Source: Gracilaria domingensis (Eukaryota > Rhodophyta > Florideophyceae > Gracilariales > Gracilariaceae). From it: DNA of 23,803 bases. Below the pieces are notes generated by a model. That model did no database searches. It was not told where the DNA came from and saw only the letters and a program-made list of their open reading frames with translations. The stretch lies in the NCBI GenBank assembly GCA_022539475.1, contig VCMS01000491.1, positions 1-23,803 of the forward strand. The letters are read 5' to 3'. A program made the position numbers and the translations under genes. How positions within the stretch are numbered: the first letter of the stretch is position 1; each line of letters begins with the position of its first letter. Below, one piece after another: positions 1 through 11,200 of the stretch.

Positions 1-3000
1 GTTTGATGTCCCTACTCTTAGGTCATGTGATCGCCGAGCAGTTCGTTTTCAGATGAGTGCGTGCCATCTTCATCCCTGGAATTAGTTTCAGGGTCATGTT
101 TTCTCCATTTGTCAATCGACAGTTAGTAAGTGGATCACCTTCGTTCGGGAAGCATAACGGGAGCAATATAGTTCTGTTCCCCGAGGTTAGCTCTGTCAAG
201 TGCATCTGGAGTGGTTTAGTCTACTCTGGAACCAAGATAGTGCAGTAAGCAGGCAGATTTACGAGTCCAAAACTTGATTGTCAGTCAGTGCATCAGGGAC
301 CTGCTTTGCCCCGGACCTCTCCGTCTTTCACCGCTTCGAGAGGTAGATACTTGCTCGCCGAGTGCAAGTGCTGTGAGGAATATTTTTTCCCTAGTCCAAG
401 TTGGACGGGTTGAGCAGTTTATTGTTCAACCTAGTGAAGGTGTGTGATTCAGAACAACTTTCGGGGTCCAATTCCGCGACAAGTGTGGGACAAACTCTTC
501 GAAGTTGTGCGTTTGGTCAAGATGGTATTGCATCGACCGTACGTGCGACAAAGCCACTGTCGAAAGAATAACCGATATGTCTCTGGTGAGTCCTTGAGAC
601 ATGGTACATCAGTGAGTCTTCGCCTAATGGATGCACTTGGGCTGCACCCGCGGCGAATCAGGCAACGATGAATGGTTAGTTCTCCATACGGTTCATATCT
701 CCGTTAATATGGAGTGACGTGGTAACGACGACTCATGTTTGTGGGTTGATCGGGATAGCTCAGAGGGTGGGGAATACTTTTCGCTGGAGGCATTGGTGGT
801 ATGAGCGGCATAGCAAGTAGGTTCTTTGTTGATCGTCTAGTTGTTGGGTCGTGGTTTACAGATTTGTGCAGTGATTTCCGCTTGAAAAAGCTCGGTCTCA
901 TCGCCTCAGAGAGTTAGAACATGAAGTATTCTGATGTCGAGCAGGATAAGTTTGAGTAGATGATGATGAGATGACGACTCAACATGCCACGTGTGGCGAA
1001 GGTGCACAATCGAAATGTCGACTCAGAGGAAATGGGCAGAAGCTGCTGCGGGTAGGGGACGTTTGCTGGCTTAAGAGGATGGTGCGGCACGTGTGCGTAC
1101 TCCTCAAGTGCGTTAACAGACTAGCTGTCCCTGGGATGTGTTGGCGTTAGTCCGTTGTCTTGATTCTACGGATCGACACGCTACTTCTCAACGTCAGCCC
1201 ATTTCTCGACCCCCCTTCCTGCTCCCGTCTCTAGGAGCATCATCTTCATCCGAGAGGATGCAAACTCGAACTAGGGGCTGAACTCCAAGCAGGAAAGGGG
1301 AGCTGCCGTGGCGGAGATAGCCGAGATGGATCTTTTGTTCGTTTTCGACTCATCAGGTGCGCCTCTCGGGAGAGATTATCGTAGACTGAAGGAGATCCGT
1401 TTCTACTCCTGGAGTGTGATTGAAAATGTACAACAAGTTTTCACGAACGGATTACGGGTTGATTTGTGGTAGTATGCGTATGACTCGTGGTTGTGTAGTT
1501 CTGACTCGAGGGATCCTCGACTGCCGTTAGGAGACGAATTCTGATTCATTCCAAGGGATGCAAATAACTGGAACTAACGACATTATATATACGAATCGGA
1601 GATAAAATGTGGGGAAATGCGTGAGAAATGGTAGACAGCTTGGTTAATGATCGGAAAGACAACGAATTCTACAATAAGTGAGGGTGACATCGAAGAGCAG
1701 AACTGTGCAAGCAACAGAAGATCAAGCAATGAATGGATGTTGGTAGGGAAGCCATCTGGCCTATGAAATGGTCCAGGTATAAAATAATACCAACCGGCCG
1801 CGAACAAGTCATCATTCAGACCACTGTTGAACGCTGAGAGACTCGCGTGTCGTTTTGATTAAATGCGGGGAATTGAGAATGTGTGCGAGGTGGTAGTGAA
1901 GTTCTGCTTTCAAGAGAAAAGAATGGAGTAAGCAGGAAATACTGTTGTTACAAGTTGGTATGAGAGGGCCAGGACCCTGGCTTGCGAAGCTAGTGGACTG
2001 GAAGTCGTTTTGAGCGCTTCTTCGTTGCTGATTCGTTACTCTTAGTGCGAAACTTGTTGAAATTATTGTAAGGTCGATTAGTGTTTGACGGTCATTATTC
2101 TGAAGCGCACGTAATTAGGAAACGAATGAATGAGTCCACGGGAAAAAGCCAAGGAAATAGAGGAGAGGTATAATGCCTTCGTTTGAAGAACAATGCCGCG
2201 ACAAACATTCGAAGGAATATCCAGGAAGGGCAGGACTCTCTCCTTGGTTCACTGATAGCGATAATATTGCTAAAACAACTTAGCTCGCGTCTCAATTAGT
2301 GTTAGCGTAACATGTCAAAACATGCCTAAATTTATCTAACGAAATAGAAAAACATTAAAGCAAAACTATGTCTAAACTTGCATTTTTTCACCGACCACGG
2401 ATCATGACGAATTGATACTCAACTACTAGTTCGATTCATTTCTTTACGCGGAGGACCTCATTTGACTCATCAGTGGCAGCCTGACCACTATTCACAAGGG
2501 ATGAACTCCTTAAAGGAAAGAGATCTCGAGCAGATAATTGTGGGGAGAAGGTTTTGCACCGTAGTATGTTTTATTTGGAGGACTTGCAGGTAGTCAGATA
2601 TCCGTTTATTCGCTTTACAAGATGCTAAGCTATGTATGCGACTCTGTTGTTGGGGTTTACTCTAATTGGTCAAAACTTCAATGATGTTAGTAGCTTAGCA
2701 AGTAGGATGGACTGAGCTCGGGAAGAAAAATGGGTCGCTTCGCTTATTGGATTTGGGGGGGGTATGAACTTTGCAACTGTGCATAGTCTTCTTGATTTCC
2801 TGATGCTCTCCGTGCGTGTTCGCTGACATACGAAATTCTCCGCCATATGGTGGGAAGACCGTCTTCGGCCACAAACCTTATCTCTTTATGCTTCAGATAA
2901 GAACTTCAGCACAATTGCTCTATGCGATCCTAGCAAATGCTAGCAGTTCGTCCATGCGTTTATAATACACCAGAAATGGATACATTGATTAAGACTCTCA

Positions 3001-3850
3001 TAAACTTGAGCGGCATTCACTTCGGGATAAGTAGGTCGGTATAAGGAATCTCTTTAAGCGGTCATTCAGTGCTCCTCAAAACGTCTATCCCCCATTGCCA
3101 ACAGGTTTCGCAATCGGAACAGAGACCCGCCCATGTTCTAGCATTTAACCTCAATTAGACGGGAAGACCCGTTTGTATACCGAATTCTACTGAAACATTG
3201 CGTTTCGGAAGCCAGGAAGCCAGGTACGTAATGGCAGCTTTGAAGATTTCTGTTGTTTCGTCCCGGATAGATGAAGGACAGTTGGTTGCTGTTTTTCTTG
3301 AAAATATTGGCTCCAGCAAGCCAGTTATCGAAACTTTATGCATAGACTAACTGCCGTTCAGAAAGTAAATATCACATCGAACTCGAGTCTCCGTCTAATA
3401 TTTCTCACTAACGATTTCTTTCCTAGCCCAGATAGTATCCTCCGACATCAATGTACCATAACAGTTTTCATAGATTGCATGGCATTGAACAGATTCGGCA
3501 CGTGTAACGCCCATCGAGGCAGCGCCAAAGCACAGGCTTTGAGAAGATGGGGAATCCAACTAATAACACGCAGCCGAATGGTCATGCAGACTGTTGAGAA
3601 CTTCGTAAAGCCGGGCACAGGCAACAGCCTCAGCCATGGTCTGGCGAGTCTTACGCTAGTTGCGAGCCTTCTCCAAGCTTTCATTGAGTTTGTCTCCATC
3701 AAGCGCGGTGGCATGCGGGCGGCCCAGAGGATGGCGTTTTCAGACAGGTGGTGAAGCATCAACTCGCCTGACAGTGGATTCTAGAATAGGCTTCCATAGC
3801 GCGCTCGAACAGGCTGTATATGTCTGTGAAATCGAGCTATATGAACTGGT
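1..3850. other. Gene-less stretch, no recognisable feature
   Basis: I see no supportable gene, RNA or repeat here. Open frames are short, occur on both strands and all phases, and match what chance gives at this base composition. About 560-2280 is visibly purine-rich on the + strand. The only homopolymer of note is a G8 run at 2753-2760. One + frame can be read from position 3 to the TAA at 3942 if every stop is treated as sense. Counting by hand over 2376-3372, G at codon positions 1, 2 and 3 was about 81, 71 and 68, and T was about 101 at each. Those flat counts argue against coding. Confidence 0.6.
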
Positions 3851-4026
3851 GTGCGGAACGAGTGGGACGGAAAAGCGGTGCGCGAGGAAGTCGGCGCGGA
3901 CGGGTTGGTGGCGGCGGAGGCGGCGCGGTAACGCGACGGTTTAAGGCGTTCGCTTGGTGAGGTTGTTCGCAGACGCGCGTCCGTTCAGACATTCATAAAT
4001 GTTCTTCTGTCGTACTGGAAGCGGGA

Positions 4027-4069
4027 GGTCAAGTTGTGTTAAGGGTCGCGACCTAGACACAACTTGACC
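4027..4069. repeat. Inverted repeat H1, 13-bp perfect arms
   Basis: The left arm ggtcaagttgtgt (4027-4039) is the exact reverse complement of 4057-4069. The 17-base centre contains the 10-base palindrome ggtcgcgacc (4044-4053), so the unit can fold as a hairpin with a second short stem at its tip. It is the most perfect inverted repeat of the array. Confidence 0.85.
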
Positions 4070-4355
4070 ACCGTGCCGCGGGCAGGTTACGTTTTTGGAC
4101 GGCGTGCGTGCGGTGTGTGTTTTGGAGTCTGTGGGCGTCCCCGGAAGTGCCGAATCGTGCCCACGGGCGGGGGGGTCGTCGTGTTCGGGTAGGTACCTAA
4201 CATGACCTGGACCCGGCGCGGGCATTAAAAGCACATTTTTCAAAAAATCGCCCAAAACGTGCCCCGAAGGCGGGTTCCGGTCGTGTAGGGTCACCTAAAC
4301 GACCGACCCCGCGCCACGCGGCATAAATATCACATTTTTCAAAAACAGCCGAACG

Positions 4356-4424
4356 GTGCCGCGGGCGGGGTCGCTGTGTTAGGAGTAAGCGCACCCTAAC
4401 ACAACCGACCCCACGCCGCGGCAC
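4356..4424. repeat. Inverted repeat H4, long two-part stem
   Basis: The outer arms gtgccgcgg (4356-4364) and ccgcggcac (4416-4424) pair. They are followed inward by ggggtcg against cgacccc, and then by gtgttagg (4376-4383) against cctaacac (4395-4402). The loop is about 11 bases. Small mismatches separate the stem segments. It closes the array, and the following sequence shows no further unit. Confidence 0.8.
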
Positions 4425-7400
4425 TTCTGGCAATTATTGGCCATGCCGAGACTCCAAAAACCTTCCGACACTTCCCCATTCTTACGGTGACTCACATTCG
4501 CCGCCCGCGAACACGTGGACGCTTGCTGGCACGTAAGAATTGTCGGGAGGTAAAAGGCTTGTACAGAACGCCCGATCGTACATAAATGAGAGTAAATCTC
4601 CATTTATGAGCGTTAAAGAGCACGATTCAAGAACGCACCCATTACTCGTATTAAAACAATTTTTCAAGGTTTAAAACTCCAAAAACACAGTTGATTGGCA
4701 TTCACTACACAGTCCTGGATTGTTGCAACACAATATAAATTAATCAGACAAGACTAGCTATTTTCGTAAACATTAAGAGGCGTCACCTATAAGGACGTCA
4801 CGACATTGTGTTTTCTAACACGTTGGTTACGTTTTAAGCACACTACAGCTAAATTTACACTCCTCAGAAGCAGCAAGGTGTAACGACTACAAAAGCGGCT
4901 CAAAGCGCACGCACGAAAAGTCAGTAATTCGCCGGATGAGCGGCAGGTGGAACAGAGTGACGACAGGTAGATAGCTAACTATATACTGCCACCATTGTTC
5001 CGGTGAAGAAACAAATTTACGATGATTTAGAAGAGGTAAAAGTATCGTCTAAGCAATGAGGCACCAGCTCTGGGTTTGATGTATTACATGAATTTAAATT
5101 GGTTCGTTCCCAACGGGTGGTAAAAAGCCATGAGGCTTACAACACCATAATCCTCCGAATTATGTCGTAGTGGATTGTCTCTGCGGAATCATAAAAAGAA
5201 ATAAATGGAGTTCTGAAAGCTAATATTACAGATCCTCACAGGTCTAGAGGAAGGGGGCTGTAACAGCTTCCTATATGCTACATTCATAGATATAAAACTC
5301 TATGGAAGGAAACGCGACAAGAGTCGTAGCTGAAGGCAAAAAGATGGTAGCATGAAACCTCAGCCTCGGCGTGCTTGGGCTGTCGCACATTGACAATTGT
5401 TCCAATATTGAAGATAGATCGCGTTTCTCTCCATTAAACAATGGCTGTCACAACAGTACAATAGAAGAGCATAAATCGAAGTGTTGTGGAGAACGTAACA
5501 TGCTGCCAATGGTTTTAGTTCTTTCTTTGCTAGAGCCGTGAACAAACTCTGAGAGTTCCACTTCCATGCTCTGTAATTGCATGCGACCCCTTCGTGAGGA
5601 GCATTTAAAGGCTTCAATATCTGCCCGAAAGTGACGAAATAGGAGCTTTCACTACATAATGGGCAGATTGCCTATAAGTAGGTATCCAAGCGACGTCCGA
5701 GTACTGAGAGGAAAATTGTTCTCATTGGGGCCGTTCTGCGCTCTCCTATCAGATTCAAAGAATTCCATTCATTAAAGAAAAACTGCAATGTTTTGTATGT
5801 GTTGGCCCCGCATCGAGGAGATCAGCCTTTGGTGAAGTGTTTCATATCAGTAACCTGCCTTTTTCGGCGTGGACAAAATCATATCAAAACTCTGGCAGAA
5901 CAGTTGCATGGCCTGGGAGATAGATTTGACGATTTTGTAAAGAGTTCCGGGATTTGAGTACGTAACGTTCGAGAATGAACGTGAGACGGGATAATTCTAT
6001 GTGGCAGTGCGTTATAGGTCTCTGACTACGATCGCTCGATTTGGAGTATAATCGATTCAATCATGCGAGATCAGGTGGTAACGTGTTGTCAAAGAAAACG
6101 TTCCTGTTATCGAACAGACTGCATGGTTAAGTAGACCCTGGATGAATCTTTACGGGTCAAAGGAGGTTTGATGGACGACCGAATAAGAGATAGGAATTAG
6201 AACGCGTGAGATGTATGAGACGATTTAGATTCTCATCCCTTGCACAGACGTAACTTTCGTTCTTGCTCCCTCGGCCTTATCTTCATATTCGGAAATGACT
6301 GAGTAATTGTCTTCTGACTCTTTTAGTGTGGTTTTGAGAGGAGGTCCAGTGAAGAGTAGGAAGATTCTGCATAAAGGATGAGGGAGGGCTTTGCATCTAT
6401 GACAAGGGTTTGCGTTTTGGTCCAATTGAATGAATGGACAAACTGTCTTAGCCTCAAGGAATATCGCACAAATAACTGCAAGGCAGAGGATGGCACACTC
6501 GACTTAGTTGTTCGCGATGGACTGAAAATCTTTCTAGCGTGAAGATTAGAATGGGCTCCAGGCACTGTACAAAAATTCTTGAAGATTGCATCCTGGATCG
6601 CGTAGAGACTTCTAGAAACGAATGCATTGCGGTTGCTTCAGATGCGGAACTCGATCAGTGTGATATGGGATAGCACTACTGTGAGGTCATCACGGATACA
6701 CTTAGGCGAAGCTCGTCGGAAAGTGAGAAATGAGGTGAAGAGAGTCGGGTAAGAGCGTGTTGTTTATGATGTTGTTGAAGACTTTATCGGTGTATAGTGC
6801 AGAAGACCCTACGATAAAGATTCGCTGTAACATTAATTTCATTGGAGTACACACATTTACTATCCAAAGAGCATGACGATTTCTTAAGTTTGAGGTGCGT
6901 GCTCTTGCGAGAGAGCGGATCATGGGGTTGAGATATTTTCGTGAGTGGTTCTGAGGTTATAGGGTGGAAGAAAGTGTTTTGCGTTGTTAGCCAACTGGAG
7001 CTGTTTCACAGTGTTGAACTGGGGTGTCTCGTGTAGAGGGTGGCGCTGAACTTACATCTCTGGCGAGACAGTTCTGCGATTGAAACGTCCTTGAGGGTAT
7101 CGTTCGGAAAATGGCCGTTCTTCAGTTCTGTACAGCGTTGGACTTGTTAAGGTCTAGTGATCGTTTTGCGAGATCGGGGTCCCCGAAGTAGCCCAATTAG
7201 CTCGTCCGCCTACGATGACCAAGGTTGGAACTACTGACCGACAAACGGACGATATCCATAAGCAAATCACGCGAGGGCCTCCTCAGAAGGAAACTGGTGG
7301 GAAACTGCTCCGTTTTCCTGCGCTCTAATACGCGGGAGCGGGAAGGAGAAACATTCAATTGCAGCTGTCGGAATGGGTAAAGAGAAGCGCACGAGTGGGT

Positions 7401-8362
7401 CAGACGATAGGTCCTCGACACGTGGAGGCTTCGAGGAGTCGACAAGGGCCAGTGGACCGTTTCGGATGAAGAGTGCGGGCGCGGGATGCGGAAAAGCTGT
7501 TGAGACGCTTGCTTCTCCGAGCGGGCCGGCTAGTGTTCGTCTCCAGCGGCTGGCTTTCAAGACGAACGGGCATGGTTGACATGCGTTGAAGGAGAATAAG
7601 GACTCCTAAAGGCTGAAGTAACGAAGGGCGTCACCCAGCTTCTTACGTGCTAGTAGTATGTGTACAGTAGTAGACCATGGGAAGAAGACTGAACGAAGAT
7701 AACGACGACAAAGACTGAAAGGGAAGGGCGTCGAAGGGAGAAGGAGGTTTCGAGCGAACAGTCATACGACGTGTTGCTAAACGAGATATATTTTGAGTTT
7801 AAATAGTGCTTCGTTCAAAAAGGAACGTAGCGTTGAACACGTGATCAAACAAGGGGTACTTCTCGTATTACTCAGTTATTATAACCTGTTGGTTTCCCAA
7901 CTTTACGCTGTAACTTGTCCAATCTCGACAGAAAAATAAAATATTTCTTCGCCGCGCCGCCGCGCCTCGACGTCCGAACTTCCGTACGTTCCGTGAGCCA
8001 TGCATCGATATCATCGCGGTAATACCCCTCGTCGTCTTTTTTCCGCCATTTAATGGAGGCTCCATAAAGTAGAGGGCGGAAGAAAGTAGGACGGAGTCAT
8101 CGTATCTCAAGTGTATCGTGCAGTCTTTTCGTACGTTCTCCATATCCTTCCCACGTATCTTTGCTCTAAACTAAACAATTCCTCACCGCGTTTCTCGCGG
8201 CTCTGCGTACATGGAGACGGCAGGAATAAGCTAATCACCCTAACTTCTCTATTTGTTAAGATATAGGAACGAGTTGAGGGTGAAACGGGGAACCGGTAAC
8301 CAAACCGACGACTGTAAGTTGGTGAGCGACCAATAGTTCATTGTTGCGCCAATAGCTCTAGT
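4425..8362. other. Gene-less stretch
   Basis: I see no gene, RNA gene or strong repeat. The motif actccaaaaac occurs twice just after the hairpin array (4451-4461 and near 4676), with a partial inverted copy at 4119-4130. A 6-bp hairpin, acgttc / gaacgt, lies at 5965-5982. About 5900-7800 is G- and A-rich on the + strand. Frames in 7267-7582 are open on both strands at once in a locally GC-rich patch, which points to composition rather than coding. Confidence 0.55.
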
Positions 8363-8753
8363 CTGCCTGTTCGGGATAGGGCGATTCTGGTTTTTGGTTG
8401 AGACAATAGGTTTCTGTTCGTTTATCGCATTTGCGGTATGTTTGCTGCATGGCATTCTCGGTGTTCCGTTGCTTGTGAGTTTGCTTTCGAGACTTTCGCG
8501 TTTTACGATGAAATGGTTGGGCTGGTAATCTAACGATCGTATTCCTTCTTCTTTTGCCTTTTGGAGTTATAGGTCTCCTCGACTTTTCAAGCGCACGTTT
8601 CTGTTTTGCTTATAATGGTAGTTCCATCGCATTCAAATGTTCCAAGGAGCTTGACTATCGTATGGATACTTTTCTTGCGATACAGGTAACGACAATTTAT
8701 TCATCCCTCAGATCCATCATCGATCTGAGAGCAAATGAAATTGTCGTTTACTT
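8363..8753. repeat. Diverged tandem duplication, copy 1
   Basis: This roughly 391-bp unit is followed directly by a second, diverged copy. Matching blocks in order include tgttcgggat near the start, tgtttgctgcatgg, ggctggtaatctaac, tataatggta followed by gttccatcg, and tatggatact near the end. The offset between copies is 391 bp at the start and 388 bp at the tatggatact block, so small indels have accumulated. Indels inside blocks are not multiples of three, so the unit does not appear to be maintained as protein-coding sequence. A hairpin sits near its end. Confidence 0.85.
8707..8729. repeat. Hairpin at end of duplication copy 1
   Basis: ctcagatc (8707-8714) pairs perfectly with gatctgag (8722-8729) across a 7-base loop. 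It lies about 25 bp before the junction of the two tandem copies. Its position suggests, but does not prove, a role in forming the duplication. Confidence 0.7.
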
Positions 8754-9088
8754 CTGACTGTTCGGGATGGGATTCTGGTACATGTTGGGATATAGCTAGT
8801 TCTCGTTTATCCGTCTTGCGGATGTTTGCTGCATGGGCATTCTGGTGTCCTTGGGTTGTGATTCTCGCGTTCGACACCTTTCGCGTTACGGCAATGATGC
8901 TGGGTCGGCTGGTAATCTAACCGATCTTTTCTGCTTTTCTTCCGTGCGAGTTACCAGGTCCTCGACTGTTCTAGCGCAAACGTTTTGTTTTCGTTATAAT
9001 GGTAACGTTCCATCGATTTCAAATGTAATCAAAGATCATTGATTAACTTATGGATACTTCTGCTTGCGTATAAGTAAATGACTTTTGA
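8754..9088. repeat. Diverged tandem duplication, copy 2
   Basis: This is the second copy of the preceding unit, with the same blocks in the same order and identity near 70% by eye. It starts with ctgactgttcgggatgg, matching ctgcctgttcgggatagg at 8363. It fades after the tatggatact block (9049-9058), at about 9088. The segment carrying the hairpin of copy 1 is not conserved at the end of this copy. I see no third copy on either side. Confidence 0.82.
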
Positions 9089-9122
9089 TGCGGAACGTAG
9101 CTCAAAAAGGTTTTTTGCAGGT

Positions 9123-9149
9123 GCATGGTTCCTCAAGTAGGAACCATGC
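9123..9149. repeat. Perfect 11-bp hairpin
   Basis: gcatggttcct (9123-9133) and aggaaccatgc (9139-9149) are exact reverse complements separated by the 5-base loop caagt. A further copy of the arm start, gcatggttc, follows at 9154-9162. The hairpin lies 35 bp beyond the end of the tandem duplication. An 11-bp perfect stem with so short a loop is unlikely by chance in a window of this size. Its function is unknown. Confidence 0.8.
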
Positions 9150-9556
9150 TCTGGGCATGGTTCGCTACATGAGGAACGGAGAGGATGAGCGCTTCGCGTC
9201 AATCTCTCGGAGTGCGTTGTGTTCTACCGATCAGCACTTATGGTGGAGGGCAGTCTGGCATCTGCGGATTGCGCTAACACCCGCTCCATTATGGGGAATG
9301 GACTGTAATATAGCGAAGTAGTGGTTAGCAAAAGCGGTCGATAGGAAGAATAATACGGAACTAAAACGGTATGATTTCATAATTGGGGATCATCCTGTAC
9401 TATGACTATATTCATGCGTTGCAGGTATCCTTCCGCAGAAGGTAATGGTGTAATGTGCAGCTCAATGGAATGAACTGATTCGCGAAATACGGATTCAGGT
9501 AGCCCTCGACTAATAGATACTAGCACGAGTGGAAACCCCCAGTATGTACTCACAAG

Positions 9557-9659
9557 TTTCTGGACGACCAAGCATTATCTGGCAAATTTTGCAATAATTT
9601 GATCTTCGATATTTTTTCTAAGAAAATTTATGGACGACCTTAGCAATTTCTGGACGACC
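9557..9659 (+). repeat. Three clustered TTTCTGGACGACC motifs
   Basis: The 13-mer tttctggacgacc occurs exactly at 9557-9569 and 9647-9659, and with one mismatch (tttatggacgacc) at 9627-9639. All three are in the same orientation within 103 bp. The sequence between them is AT-rich and contains gcaaattttgc, a near-palindrome. Such clusters can be protein-binding sites or subterminal repeats of a DNA transposon; neither is established here. Confidence 0.7.
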
Positions 9660-11200
9660 CTCGCCAAAAACTAGCATCTGCAAGAGACAGACGCATGATT
9701 GAAGCGTTGTTAATCGGCATTATAAGATTCATCCAACAGGCGCATGTTTTGGCGTTGTGAAGTAGTGGCTGCTCATATAAAAATAAGTGACAAGATGTAT
9801 GCAGTCGGTGCTTACTAATTCGCAGATACTCCGTCGCGTCAGTATGTGTGCATGACTGGGCGTATTTATGGTAGGCCATAGTGGCGCATATGTTTAAAGA
9901 AACGCGCATTTACAGCCCACGTGTTTGACACGTTGATCACGCGTTCAAGTTCAGGTCTGTTTAGACACGCTAAAACATGCATATGTGATTTCTCTGGCGG
10001 CCCACGTGTAACGATTTATAGGCTGAACCTTATTTAAATGTGAGTAAACGCGCTGGAAACAACGGTTGTAAAGGGAAACTTCTTATTTAAAAAGGGCTAC
10101 TGTGCTTTAAATCAAGACAGAGTTAATTCAGTTGGGGGAGAAACCTTTTGCCTCAAGAAATTGTAGACTGTAATTGACGCCTATTTTGCAGGGTTGCACA
10201 ACTGAATAATATGTATGTTCTCCTCTCGTCACACCCTGCCGGATCATAAATTGTCAGTACACAGGCCTCTGTCTCGGTTTTGAACAAACTTATACAACAA
10301 CCAGAAAAACAGTTAGTTTTTTTGCCAAACAGCATTAAAGATTCACTCAGGCCTTGACACGTTAGCATAAGCATGAAGTCCAATAAGCGCCATTCATATG
10401 TAGCACATAGACGCGTTTACTTCCCATTGTCTTCAGAAGAAATGTAAAAACGCCTCAAGTGTAGGCACACATCTCAAAACCTCTTCACTGTGACGCCTAC
10501 ATAACAAGCCACAATTTGCGATAGAACGGCAGATCTGAACAAGTGTTATGCACTGATAAGTGAACACTAGTGAAGATCTTTTGTGCTAAATACCTTTGTG
10601 CATCTCGTTTGTGTACAACTTACGCATTTGCGAATTCCCCCTTTCACTAAGATTGCAGGGTTCCCAGAAAGTGAAAGCAACACTCTCTAACATCATAACC
10701 CTCCTACGCAAGAACATTCACATCGCCATACCGAACGGTTTTTGCTACGGAACGACAAAGTCAAAGGTTCCAACAAACACATTAAACTAGTCCGGGATAT
10801 TGGTTACACACGATTGATAAATGTGGAATCAAAGCTCTATCTACTGCTTGCTAAATGAGGAGATTTAAGAGCAAAGAGTAAGTTCATCTTTTCCTTTAGT
10901 GTACTTCCTAAATTGACTAACCAGTTGTTTGTCTGTAAACTTCAAACCTATCTTTCGCGACATGCTTACGTTCTGCTATGAATTGAGACAGAAAAGGTCC
11001 TCATGGATTTTCAATCTCAAAAACGTCTATTCTAATGTTTGTATATATTTATATGTTTTTAGTAATGTTAAAATAGATAATCTGTTAAAGCTCTGAATCT
11101 TCATATTTTCTCTTAGTCATTCATTATGTTATATATGTTATTTTCTATATTTCCAGCACATGTCTCTTTGTATTTGAGTAAATTTGTCGCCTTTCTTTAA
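9660..11200. other. AT-rich gene-less stretch
   Basis: I see no gene. The sequence is more AT-rich than its surroundings, most strongly at 11020-11160. Two copies of gcccacgtgt, each containing the palindrome cacgtg, lie at 9915-9924 and 10000-10009, 85 bp apart. Short frames on both strands are compatible with chance. Confidence 0.55.

Larger units (their letters stand above)
4021..4424. repeat. Tandem array of four GC-rich hairpins with AT-rich linkers
   Basis: Four fold-back units lie in a row: H1 4027-4069, H2 4157-4225, H3 4259-4324 and H4 4356-4424. H2, H3 and H4 start 102 and 97 bp apart. Each of these three has GC-rich outer arms (gtgcc... pairing with ...ggcat or ggcac), an inner stem, and an apex of the form tagg(N)ccta. 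The linkers H2-H3 and H3-H4 are about 32 bp and share the exact 15-mer cacatttttcaaaaa at 4232-4246 and 4331-4345, 99 bp apart. H1 has a different, longer perfect stem and a long degenerate linker to H2. The arms differ between units while pairing is largely kept. A non-autonomous mobile element or a structural DNA/RNA element would both fit; I do not recognise the family. Confidence 0.8.
3850..4440. other. GC/CpG-rich island 1
   Basis: Base composition changes sharply at about 3850, from mixed sequence to G- and CpG-rich sequence, and returns to AT-richer sequence after about 4440. The island contains the hairpin array annotated separately. Frames that are open here (such as 3941-4294 on the minus strand) are explained by scarcity of A and T and run through the palindromic repeats, so I do not call them genes. 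Confidence 0.55.

Noticed and set aside
3338..3762. Overlapping frames of 138 codons (+) and 104 codons (-)
   Set aside because: Both are within the length expected by chance among about 2400 stop-to-stop intervals in the window, overlap on opposite strands, and show no recognisable motif.
3..3944. A continuous + frame if TGA is read as Trp and TAA/TAG as Glu, as in Blastocrithidia, suggesting a giant gene under a reassigned code
   Set aside because: It reads smoothly, but the minus strand in the same phase reads just as well. Roughly 64 stops occur in about 1314 codons, close to the chance rate. Base counts by codon position were flat in both segments tested (1575-2280 and 2376-3372).
8554..9042. 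Peptides of 60-70 codons in each copy of the tandem duplication sharing a CF-x-YNG segment
   Set aside because: Indels between the copies are not multiples of three, so the frame is not preserved; the similarity follows from the DNA repeat.
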